Translations under genes and position numbers: made by a program
Origin: an uncultured Dysosmobacter sp.
GTDB taxonomy: Bacteria; Bacillota; Clostridia; Oscillospirales; Oscillospiraceae
Assembly (NCBI GenBank): GCA_934636905.1
Contig: CAKUBJ010000048.1
Span: forward strand, 1-8,720
DNA: 8,720 nt
Direction: 5' to 3'
Notes under the pieces: model-generated
The model's database searches: none
Seen by the model: the letters and a program-made list of their open reading frames with translations, nothing else
What the model was told of the DNA's origin: nothing
Shown here: one piece after another, positions 1-6,500 of the stretch
Position numbering within the stretch: position 1 is the stretch's first letter
Layout: the number at the start of each line of letters is the position of its first letter

Positions 1-726
1 TGCGAGCTTTTTAATTCGCTGTGCTTGCGAAAGGGAAGGAGCTGCTTGAGCATAATCCATTGCAGAAAGAAAATCCTGTTGTTCTTCACTTGCCAGATAG
101 GAAAGCTCTACCGCAGGATTGAATTTGATCTGACCCGTATCCACCATATCCAGCAGTTCCGGAATCAGTTCGGTCAGACGGATATAACGGTGTACCTGAT
201 TTCTGCTTTCTCCTGCCTCCTGACCGACTATATCCATTGCCTGCAACTTCATCCCAACTTGGGATGAAGTTAAATCGGTGCGTTGACCTTGATGTTTAAT
301 CGCATCCAGCTTCATCTTATAAGCAAATGCTCTTTCGCTCGGCAGGATACTCTCCCTCTGCAAATTCGCATCGACCATCAAAATAATGGCTGCATCATCG
401 TCCAGGTCACGAACAATCGCAGGCATGGTTTCCTTACCCGCAAGCTCCGATGCCCGGTGCCGCCTGTGACCAGAAACGATTTCATAACCACCATCGGGGT
501 CAGGACGGACAATCGCAGGGGTGAGAACTCCGAAATCTCGGACGCTCTCTGCCGTTTTCATCATTTCTTCATCATCAACCACACGGAAGGGGTGTCCCTC
601 AAAGGGGTGTAGCTCAGAAAGCGGAATTTCCTGCACACGCTCCTGCTGGGCTTCAGCTCTGGATTGATCGGTGGAGAAAATATCATCGTACCCCTTCAAG
701 CTGATGTTTGCGCCTTTTTTCTGCAT
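1..726 (-). CDS. parB: ParB/Noc-family partition protein, 3' end outside window
   Basis: This gene is open from an ATG at 726 to the left edge: 242 codons with no stop, so the C-terminus is missing. The translation has the ParB N-terminal CTP-binding core. Visible elements are a PFEGHPFRV strand (about residues 41-49), the GHRRHRAS box (86-93) and DANLQRE (119-125), followed by a helix-turn-helix-like stretch (about 155-190, including SRNQVHRYIRLTELI). ParB proteins bind centromere-like sites, clamp DNA in a CTP-dependent way and stimulate the ParA ATPase, which segregates the replicon. The start is fixed by a strong AAGGAGGT at 735-742, which lies inside the end of parA. The gene overlaps parA by 44 nt in another frame, indicating coupled translation. 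No canonical Spo0J parS sequence was seen in the window. The family call is very secure; the binding site is unknown. Confidence 0.95.
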   Translation of the reverse strand, partial: MQKKGANISLKGYDDIFSTDQSRAEAQQERVQEIPLSELHPFEGHPFRVVDDEEMMKTAESVRDFGVLTPAIVRPDPDGGYEIVSGHRRHRASELAGKETMPAIVRDLDDDAAIILMVDANLQRESILPSERAFAYKMKLDAIKHQGQRTDLTSSQVGMKLQAMDIVGQEAGESRNQVHRYIRLTELIPELLDMVDTGQIKFNPAVELSYLASEEQQDFLSAMDYAQAAPSLSQAQRIKKLA

Positions 727-1510
727 TGTTTAACACCTCCTTCGTCAGAACTTTATAGGCTTCGGCAACTTTGCCTTTGGGATCATGCTTGAAGATACTG
801 GTTCCCTCTGCGCTGATTTCCTCTGCACGGACAGAGCGGGGAATGTCGGTCTTGTAAACCTTCAGCTTTCCGCCGTAGCTCTCCCGAATCAGATTGCTGA
901 TGTCTTTGGAGTAGTTGGTGCGGCTGTCCACCATCGTCAGAAGAATCCCTTCGATTTTCAGTTTGGGATTGATTTGTCTCTTGACCTTGTTGATGGTTCC
1001 AAGCAGCTGTTCCAGACCCTTTGCAGGAAGGTATGCTGCCTGAACCGGTATCAGCACATTGTCGGCAGCTGCCAACGCATTGACGGTCAGCATACCCAAA
1101 GACGGCATACAGTCCAGAAGAATGTAATCATAATTCTGTTTGACTGTATCCAGGTATTGCCGGAGAATGGTTTCCCGGCTCATGGCATTGACCAGTGCTA
1201 CCTCCATACCTGAGAGTTCAATGTTCGCTGGCATCAAATCCACACCCTCTGGATGATGAAGAATCCCTTCACCGGGAGCAATGGGTTTCTCCATCATAAT
1301 CTTTCCCATCATGTCGGAAAGGGTGGGAGACAAGGTATCCGGGTACGGATTTCCCAGACTGACAGTTAAGGAAGCCTGCGGGTCCGTGTCTACCAGCAGA
1401 ACCTTTTTGCCCTCCATTGCAAGTCCTACACCCAGATTTTCTGTGGTTGTGGTCTTGCCCGTTCCGCCTTTCTGATTGACTACGGCAATGACGGTTGCTT
1501 TTTTCGACAA
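683..1510 (-). CDS. parA: ParA/Soj-family partition ATPase
   Basis: This is a 275-aa MinD/ParA-type ATPase, a normal length for the family. The deviant Walker A motif KGGTGKTT is at residues 14-21, with both the signature lysine K14 and K19. The A' motif DTDPQAS is at 41-47, and Walker B is YDYILLDCMPSLG (127-139, D133). ATP-bound ParA binds DNA non-specifically and moves ParB-bound DNA. The start codon is TTG at 1510: an in-frame TGA lies three codons upstream (1517-1519), no upstream ATG is possible, and GAGGTG (1518-1523) sits 7 nt before it. The stop lies inside parB. The repA stop is 41 nt upstream, so repA-parA-parB read as one operon. It is more like plasmid/ICE partition ATPases than chromosomal Soj because of its neighbours. 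The protein shows no missing key residue. Confidence 0.95.
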   Translation of the reverse strand: MSKKATVIAVVNQKGGTGKTTTTENLGVGLAMEGKKVLLVDTDPQASLTVSLGNPYPDTLSPTLSDMMGKIMMEKPIAPGEGILHHPEGVDLMPANIELSGMEVALVNAMSRETILRQYLDTVKQNYDYILLDCMPSLGMLTVNALAAADNVLIPVQAAYLPAKGLEQLLGTINKVKRQINPKLKIEGILLTMVDSRTNYSKDISNLIRESYGGKLKVYKTDIPRSVRAEEISAEGTSIFKHDPKGKVAEAYKVLTKEVLNNAEKRRKHQLEGVR

Positions 1511-1551
1511 ATATCTTCACCTCGCTTTCTATTCTGTGTATGCTGCATTGA

Positions 1552-2454
1552 TTACCACCTCCCTCCAAGTTTCCCCGAAGCCATATCGTGCCTGACCTTT
1601 GCGTCATAGTGGGCGCTTATGGTGTAGGGGGCATTGTATATCGAAGCAAGTAGATACTGCTTGATATTGCGAACATCGGTTGTATTTTCCTTGAAAGAAC
1701 TCATTACAAACCTAATATGCTCAGAATCCAGTTTCATAAAACTGCTTCTGACAATTCCAATCGGTTTATCATCGCTGGCAATCCGAATTTGCTGACGGTT
1801 GCTGCACATGACCTCAACAATCAGATGCAGTATCAGATCGAGTATCTCATGGTCATACGGATAATCCTGTTTGAGATAATCCATGGAAAGGTGTTCATAG
1901 AAATACTGGTAGTATCGTGCGAACTCATCTGTCCCATCGACTTCCTTTCCACTAAAACCGGAAGAAAAGAAAGGATCAGTATCACTCAAATCAGTATAAT
2001 TAGTATCAGTATTATTACCTTGTGCTTTTGACAGTTCCTGAATTGTGTTTTTGACAACTCCAGAATTGTCCTTTTGACAATTCAAGAATTGTCTTTCCAC
2101 AGAACCGGAAATGAAGTTCTTTACATAGATCAGGTTCGGTTTCCCAAGTCCCTGTCGCTTGCGTTCTATCAGACCGCATTTCTTTTCCAGCTCATCCAGC
2201 AGCTTTACCGCTTTCTTTTCGGCACAGCCTAACGCACCTTTGATTTCTTCAATGGTGAAGATGATATAAACACGGCCTTCCTCGTCCAGCCAACCGTTCC
2301 TGGCTGACAGGTTCATGCGGTCAAGCAGAATCCCGTAAAGCAACTTGGCATCGGTTGATACATTCCAAAAGCAATCCTCAGTGAACAATACCTTTGGCAC
2401 ACGGTAGAATGCGAACATCTCCGCCTGCTGCCCATAGAAATAATCATACGTCAC
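1552..2454 (-). CDS. repA: RepA_N-family replication initiator (DUF6017 C-terminal domain)
   Basis: This 300-aa protein has the RepA_N hallmark near its N-terminus: FYRVPKVLFTEDCFW (about 16-30), STDAKLLYGILLDRM (33-47), then a winged-helix region with IIFTIEEIKGALGC and a KKAVKLLDELE helix (64-90). A low-complexity Asn/Thr/Asp-rich linker (about 120-165) leads to a C-terminal domain (about 175-300) resembling DUF6017. RepA_N proteins initiate theta replication of low-copy Firmicutes plasmids and of Tn1549-like conjugative elements by binding repeats inside their own gene. Such repeats are visible here in the linker. The start is GTG at 2454, with GAGGTGG at 2464-2470 upstream and MTYDYFYG as the first residues. 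An internal ATG (residue 13) would remove conserved sequence. The gene overlaps the preceding small gene by 11 nt and ends 41 nt before parA. Confidence 0.92.
   Translation of the reverse strand: MTYDYFYGQQAEMFAFYRVPKVLFTEDCFWNVSTDAKLLYGILLDRMNLSARNGWLDEEGRVYIIFTIEEIKGALGCAEKKAVKLLDELEKKCGLIERKRQGLGKPNLIYVKNFISGSVERQFLNCQKDNSGVVKNTIQELSKAQGNNTDTNYTDLSDTDPFFSSGFSGKEVDGTDEFARYYQYFYEHLSMDYLKQDYPYDHEILDLILHLIVEVMCSNRQQIRIASDDKPIGIVRSSFMKLDSEHIRFVMSSFKENTTDVRNIKQYLLASIYNAPYTISAHYDAKVRHDMASGKLGGRW
1975..2012. repeat. AT-rich direct repeats beside the iterons (possible DNA unwinding element)
   Basis: The 8-mer ATCAGTAT occurs at 1975-1982, 1990-1997 and 2005-2012 with an exact 15-bp period, in an AT-rich tract (to about 2018) next to the iterons. 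An AT-rich tract beside iterons is the usual layout of an unwinding element. Because 15 is a multiple of three and the tract encodes a Thr/Asp/Asn-rich linker in RepA, the repeat could instead reflect linker coding, so the functional call is tentative. Confidence 0.5.
2026..2092. repeat. Three 23-bp tandem iterons inside repA (probable replication origin)
   Basis: Three copies of a 21-bp core lie at 2026-2046, 2049-2069 and 2072-2092, with a constant 23-bp period. Each starts TTTTGACA and ends GAATTGT. The last copy contains a perfect palindrome, GACAATTCAAGAATTGTC; the other two keep the same dyad with changes in the left arm and centre. The period is not a multiple of three, and repA reads the three copies in three different frames (RQFLNCQ, DNSGVVK, TIQELSK), so protein constraint cannot explain the similarity. 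Iterons within the interdomain linker of rep are known for RepA_N plasmids. An autoregulatory operator function is the alternative. Confidence 0.85.
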
Positions 2455-2641
2455 GCATCCTCACCACCTCTTTCTGCGGAAAATGCTCTTTTTTCAGAGG
2501 GGTTCTGCGGAAAGTCGTATCCTTCAGTCTGTACGGGCAGCGGACAAAAGAACAGGAACGGTATCTCCATCGTGGCTGATAATTCTCACAGTCTTTGCAG
2601 CACTTCGACTTATCACGGCGATTGTATTCATAATCACGCAT
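2444..2641 (-). CDS. Small cysteine-rich protein upstream of repA, function unknown
   Basis: This 65-aa basic protein begins MRDYEYNRRDKSKCC and has cysteines at 14, 15, 18, 30 and 35 (CCxxC ... C-x4-C), spacing that suggests a small zinc-binding fold. The C-terminal half is lysine/arginine-rich. I recognise it as the kind of small protein that sits directly before repA in Tn1549-like elements, but I know of no assigned role. The ATG at 2641 follows the upstream gene's TGA by one nucleotide, with a GGGGG tract at 2651-2655. An in-frame ATG at 2659 would add six residues but has no good ribosome binding site. The end overlaps the GTG of repA by 11 nt. Tight coupling to repA suggests a role in replication control or expression, which is inference only. 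Confidence 0.75.
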   Translation of the reverse strand: MRDYEYNRRDKSKCCKDCENYQPRWRYRSCSFVRCPYRLKDTTFRRTPLKKEHFPQKEVVRMRDV

Positions 2642-2642
2642 A

Positions 2643-2867
2643 TCAGCGAACCCCCACATCTCTCATAATCTTCTTGGTACACCAGCCAATGCAAGGATGA
2701 TCTCGTCCATACGGACAGCCATCACATTCCGTCTTGGGTTTCGGGGGTACAGAGATTAAATAGTAGCAATTTTCTTTTCCCAGACGACAGCCCTGCTTTC
2801 GATTCTTCCAGAAGTAGCAGAAGCGGCAATCGTCCGGCTTATCTGCGGCATAAACAGTTTTGCTCAA
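2643..2867 (-). CDS. Small multi-CxxC protein of the replication module, function unknown
   Basis: This 74-aa protein begins MSKTVYAADKPDDC. Nine half-conserved features are dominated by eight cysteines at residues 14, 17, 27, 34, 48, 51, 59 and 63, including CRFC and the C-terminal block CDGCPYGRDHPCIGWC. This pattern suggests one or two zinc ribbons. I chose the TTG at 2867 because GGAGGG (2875-2880) lies 7 nt upstream. The longer reading from a TTG at 2882 would place the ribosome binding site inside the gene. The gene is the first of the tightly packed group leading into repA and ends one nucleotide before the likely ATG of the next gene. It has no recognisable catalytic motif. It could bind DNA, RNA or a protein partner; nothing in the sequence decides this. 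Confidence 0.75.
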   Translation of the reverse strand: MSKTVYAADKPDDCRFCYFWKNRKQGCRLGKENCYYLISVPPKPKTECDGCPYGRDHPCIGWCTKKIMRDVGVR

Positions 2868-2911
2868 AATAGAACCCTCCAATCATTCTGACTTGCCCTG
2901 AAATTTGGGCA

Positions 2912-2961
2912 TAAAAAAGAGCGTCTACCCAACCCCGAATTATGGGGCGAATAAACGCTCT
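2912..2961 (-). terminator. Intrinsic terminator or attenuator between the DUF5348 gene and the repA operon
   Basis: Read leftward, AGAGCGT (2955-2961) pairs with ACGCTCT (2918-2924). Inside it, CCCC (2933-2936) pairs with GGGG (2944-2947) around an AT-rich loop. Five further T residues follow on the minus strand (2913-2917). It sits 36 nt after the DUF5348 stop and 45 nt before the next gene. No convincing promoter was found between it and that gene, so partial read-through may feed the repA operon. Confidence 0.75.
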
Positions 2962-2997
2962 AAGTAGTTTTATTTGACTGTTGATGTACACCGGCAG

Positions 2998-3222
2998 TTA
3001 CTCCAGACGAACCCGCAATCCCACAAGGGAAGGGGTGGGAACCCCAACCAGATACCATCCTCTTTCATCCCAGCCGTACTCGATTCGAGTCGGTTTCCAT
3101 CGGTTGTTTACAAAAACATCCATGCAGGTGCCGCAATGCAACCCGCCGTAATAATCCTCCAGACCGAACCGCACATCCATGCGCTCGGACTTCTGATCGT
3201 AGACCAAAACACCTTGCTTCAT
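2998..3222 (-). CDS. DUF5348 family protein
   Basis: This 74-aa protein starts MKQGVLVYDQKSERMDVRF and contains the features by which I recognise DUF5348: GLEDYYGGLHCG (about 20-31), a central V-N-N-R-W-K-P-T-R strand, and WYLVG (about 56-60). The fold is probably a small beta-rich domain. No biochemical role is established for the family, which occurs widely in conjugative elements of Clostridia. The ATG at 3222 is preceded by AAGGAGGT (3228-3235) at ideal spacing. The gene stands alone between a leader with two candidate promoters and a terminator hairpin. It is the outermost gene of the module, on the side where GC content changes, so it may lie close to the end of the element. Confidence 0.85.
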   Translation of the reverse strand: MKQGVLVYDQKSERMDVRFGLEDYYGGLHCGTCMDVFVNNRWKPTRIEYGWDERGWYLVGVPTPSLVGLRVRLE

Positions 3223-3264
3223 TCTGAGACCTCCTTACACTTTGAGTTTCGCCAGTTTTCTGGC

Positions 3265-3293
3265 ATCATATACAAGGTATGTTTTGAAGTAAA
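3265..3293 (-). promoter_or_regulatory. Candidate leftward promoter for the DUF5348 gene (proximal)
   Basis: Read leftward: TTTACT (3288-3293), a 17-bp spacer and TATGAT (3265-3270). Transcription would start near 3258, inside a small hairpin (GCCAG, TTTT, CTGGC on the plus strand, 3251-3264), about 35 nt before the ATG. The match is moderate. Confidence 0.5.
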
Positions 3294-3325
3294 AAGTCCG
3301 TGCCTTTCTGTTTACTCCGGAGATA

Positions 3326-3338
3326 TTTCAGTCTGAAA
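3326..3338. repeat. Short perfect palindrome TTTCAG-T-CTGAAA
   Basis: Two 6-bp arms flank a single T, just beside the nested inverted repeat and between the two candidate promoters of the DUF5348 gene. The position suits an operator. No known regulator box was recognised. Confidence 0.35.
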
Positions 3339-3342
3339 GTTT

Positions 3343-3393
3343 GGACAAAATCAGCGAAAACCCGGTGTTTTCAAGGCTCCTGAACTTTTGTCC
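3343..3393. repeat. Nested inverted repeat in the gene-free border region
   Basis: The outer arms GGACAAAA (3343-3350) and TTTTGTCC (3386-3393) are perfect. Between them lies a second perfect pair, GAAAAC (3356-3361) and GTTTTC (3367-3372), around CCGGT. It lacks a T-run suited to a terminator. Protein binding (integrase/excisionase, ParB or a repressor) is possible but unproven. Confidence 0.6.
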
Positions 3394-3394
3394 T

Positions 3395-3423
3395 ATTATA
3401 ACTCAATCATCGATCCTTCTCAC
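3395..3423 (-). promoter_or_regulatory. Candidate leftward promoter for the DUF5348 gene (distal)
   Basis: Read leftward: GTGAGA (3418-3423, 4 of 6 matches), a 17-bp spacer and a perfect TATAAT (3395-3400). The start point would fall near 3388, at the edge of the nested inverted repeat, leaving a leader of about 165 nt. Confidence 0.45.
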
Positions 3424-3499
3424 GATTCCAGTTGCCTTCATATCGTCAAACCTTTCCTGTTGCTGTTTTTTCCATGGCAGGAACTTGCTTCAGACGTAG

Positions 3500-3533
3500 T
3501 TTTTCCAGCGGGTGGTTGGTTATGCTGGAAAAA
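3500..3533. repeat. 10-bp inverted repeat near the GC transition
   Basis: TTTTTCCAGC (3500-3509) and GCTGGAAAAA (3524-3533) are perfect arms around 14 nt. It lies just beyond the terminator of the surface-protein gene, at the point where base composition changes. It may be a structured site at the mobile-element border or a weak backup terminator. Confidence 0.5.
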
Positions 3534-3568
3534 TTACGAAAGAGAGGGCGGCCAACGGCCGCCCTCTC
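3529..3568 (-). terminator. Rho-independent terminator of the SLH surface-protein gene
   Basis: A perfect 12-bp stem, GAGAGGGCGGCC (3542-3553) with GGCCGCCCTCTC (3557-3568), closes a 3-nt loop. On the minus strand it is followed by TTTCGTAATTTTT. It begins 9 nt after the stop codon. The other strand has no T-run, so it acts leftward only. Confidence 0.9.
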
Positions 3569-3577
3569 GGAAGGGAA

Positions 3578-6500
3578 TCAGTCTGCGCTGCGGTAGAGGA
3601 AGGTCACGATCTGGCCCCGGGTGCAGGTGCTGCCGGGGGAGAAGGTGCTTTCTGTGGTGCCGGTGGTGATGCCCTCCTGTGCCGCCCAGAGGATGGCATT
3701 CAGGAAGGGGGAATCGGCGCTCACGTCCGTAAAGGGATCGGCCGCGCCGTCCACGGCGGGGCTGCCGGCGGCCCGGTAGAGGAAGGTCACGATCTGGCCC
3801 CGGGTGCAGGGAGCGTTGGGGGAGAAGCTATTCTCCGTGGTGCCCAGGGTGATGCCCTGCTCCACGGCCCAGAGGATGGCCTTGGCGTAGACGCTGTCGG
3901 CGGCTACGTCCGTGAAGGGCAGGTCCGCGCGCTTGGGCTCGGGGGAGCCGGCGGCACGCCAGAGGAAGGTCACGGCCTGGCCCCGGGTGCAGGGAGCGTT
4001 GGGGGAGAAGGTGGTGGCCGTGGTGCCGGTGGTGATGCCCTTTTCCAGCGCCCAGAGGATGGCGTCCTGATAGGGGGAGCCCTCCGCCACGTCGGTGAAG
4101 GGGTTCTCAGGCTGCGCGGGGGTCACGGCGCTGCTGGAGCTGCCGCCGTTGCCGCCGTTGCCGCCGGGTTGGGTGTCGGTGCCGAAGGTCACGGCGCCGC
4201 CCTTGGCGGTCCAGGCCAGGAGGGCAGTACCCGCATAGTAGTTGGCCTGGGAGAGGCCGCTGCCGGGCGCTGCCAGGAGGGCGTTGATCTCCGCCATGGC
4301 GGCGGCCATGGCGCTCTCGCTGCGGTTGCTGTTCAGCAGGGCCGCAAAGTCGCTGCCCTTCAGCTCCTCCGCGGTCTTGCCGGTGACGTCCACTTCCGTT
4401 GCGTTGGTGGTGACGACGCCCACCGCCGCGGCGGGGGAGATCACGGTGTCGCCCTGCTGCAGGGCGGCCTCGGTGTTGTAGTAGCAGTGGTAGTCGATGT
4501 TGATGCCGCTGGAGCGGCCGCTGAGGATGCCCACGTCGGTGGTGGTCTTGCGGGAGACCACGTCGCCCGCGGCGTAGCAGTTCACGTGGATGCCGCCGGC
4601 CTGGCCCACGAAGCCGCCGATATGGACCTTATTGTTGTTGGTGGAGTTGCCGGTGACATTGCCCAGGGCATAGCAGTTGACGGTGGTGACCCGGTTGTCC
4701 ATGCCGTAGAAGCCGCCGGCGTAGACGTTGTTGGTATCTGTCTCGGCGGTGATGTCCACATCCGCCCAGCTGTTGGTGACGGCGCCCCGCAGCACGCTGG
4801 CGGCCAGGCCGCCGGCCCGGGAGAAGCTCTCTGAGGTGAGGGAGGTGATCTCGCCGGTGACGGAGCAGTTGTCGATGTAGATGCCGTTCTGGCCGCTGCC
4901 CACAAGACCGCCGGTGAAGGTCTCATAGCGGGTGGAAACGTAAATGGCGATGTCTCTCAGGCGGATGTTGGCGAGACGCACCACCTGCTCGGTGCCGTCG
5001 GGCTGGGCATTGCTGCTGTAGGATCCGGAGGTGAGGCCGAAGAGGCCGGAGACCATCTGGTCGGCGGGGGCATCCTTGCTGCCGATGGTAAGGCCGGAGA
5101 TGGTGCAGTTCCCGCCGTCATAGTTTCCCCGGAAGGGATAGGCGGCGATGGCGGTCTTCTTGCCGTTGACCTCGCCGTTGAGGGCCCAGCCGATGGGCAG
5201 CCACTCATCCGTCAGGGTGATGTCGGCGGTCTGGCGGAAGTACACGCCGCTCCAGTCCACGTCCGCGTTGAGGGAGTAGGAGAGGTAGCGGAGCTGGGCT
5301 TCATTGGCGATGCGGTAGGGATCGGCCTCCGTGCCGGAGCCGCCGGCGAACCGGCTGGGGTCGGCCGCCTCATAGTGGGAGAAGTCACCGTAGGTGGCCT
5401 TGTACCGGGCCTTTTCCAGAGCGGCGTCATAGGCCTCGCCGGACTCGGTGCCGGAGAGGACCTTGGTCTCGGTGACGGCGTTGTTCTCAACGGTGATCCG
5501 GACCACGGTGGTCTTCTCCGCGTCCCGGCCGTACCAGGTGCCGTCCTGGAGCTTCTGCTCCGGCTTTTCCACCTTCTCGCAGTCGGGCTGGACATAGGTG
5601 ACGGTGCCGTTCTCCGCGCCGAAGGTGACAAGGCCGCTGTCCGCGTCATAGGTCCAGGTCTTCAGGGCGGTGTTCGCCAGGCCGAAGACGGTGATGTCGA
5701 TGGGGAAGGCGGCGAAGCTGCCGTTGAGGCCCTCTGCGACGGCGGTATAGCTCGATGCGCTGTAGCCGGTCATCTTGTCCACGAGGCCGCCGGTGTAAGC
5801 GTCACCCTCGTCGTTGACGCCGGAGGAGACTTTGGTGCCGATGGACTCCACGGGCTTGACAATCAGGGGAGAGTCGGTGTCCTTGCCCACGATCATGGTG
5901 CTGTCCAGATCGTACCAGCAGTGGTAGCTCTTGCCGATGCCGGTGACCCAGCCGGAGACCATGCCGGCGTAGGTGGAGTGTTCCTTGGTGGTGACGTCGC
6001 CGGAGGCATAGCAGTTCACGAGGGCGCCGGCGTTGCAGGCCACGAGGTTGCTGACCACGGCCATGCCCTCGTTGCCGTTCTCCCGGCTGCCGGAGCCGTA
6101 GACATTGCTGTCAGACCAGCAGTTGGCCACGAGGCCCCGGTTGTTGAGGCCCACGAGGCCGCCGACCTCCGCCAGGTCCCCGGCCAGGACCACGCCGGAG
6201 AGGTCCACCTGGGCGCTGCTGTTGAGGATGGCGCCCTTATACTGCATGCCCACCAGGCCGCCGACAAACTGGTTGCCCCGGTCGCCGGTGTGCACGAACG
6301 TGCCGTTGACGGAGCAGCCGTCGATGACCGCGCCGCGGTAGTCCCCGTTGACGCGGCTGCCGTCGGTGTAGCCCGCGATGCCGCCCAGGAAGGCGTTCAG
6401 GGCATAGTGGGTGTAGATGGCCGCGTTCTGCACGGAGACGTTCTTCACATAGGCGCTGCTGCCCAGAACGCCGAAAAGGCCGATGTAGATGTTGTCCTTG

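Noticed and set aside
25..612. Two plus-strand open frames
   Set aside because: They are antisense to parB, whose translation has clear family motifs; the frames have no recognisable product.
785..1213. 142-codon plus-strand open frame
   Set aside because: It is antisense to parA, which is certain from its Walker motifs.
1269..1607. 112-codon minus-strand open frame overlapping parA and the end of repA
   Set aside because: It is an out-of-frame reading of parA DNA with low-quality composition and no ribosome binding site or motif of its own.
2895..2910. Small inverted repeat GCCC...GGGC before the first Cys-rich gene
   Set aside because: The arms are only 4 bp with an 8-nt loop, too weak to call a regulatory structure.
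1..3577. Canonical parS site for ParB
   Set aside because: No sequence close to the Spo0J-type TGTTTCACGTGAAACA palindrome was found; the nested inverted repeat at 3343-3393 is the only alternative candidate and is unproven.
3591..4139. CRISPR-like regular repeats
   Set aside because: The 183-bp period is a whole number of codons and encodes SLH domains; there are no short repeats with unique spacers.
3512..4834. 440-codon open frame on the plus strand
   Set aside because: It is another antisense shadow of the SLH gene; its repeats merely mirror the SLH DNA repeats, and it runs through the terminator hairpin.
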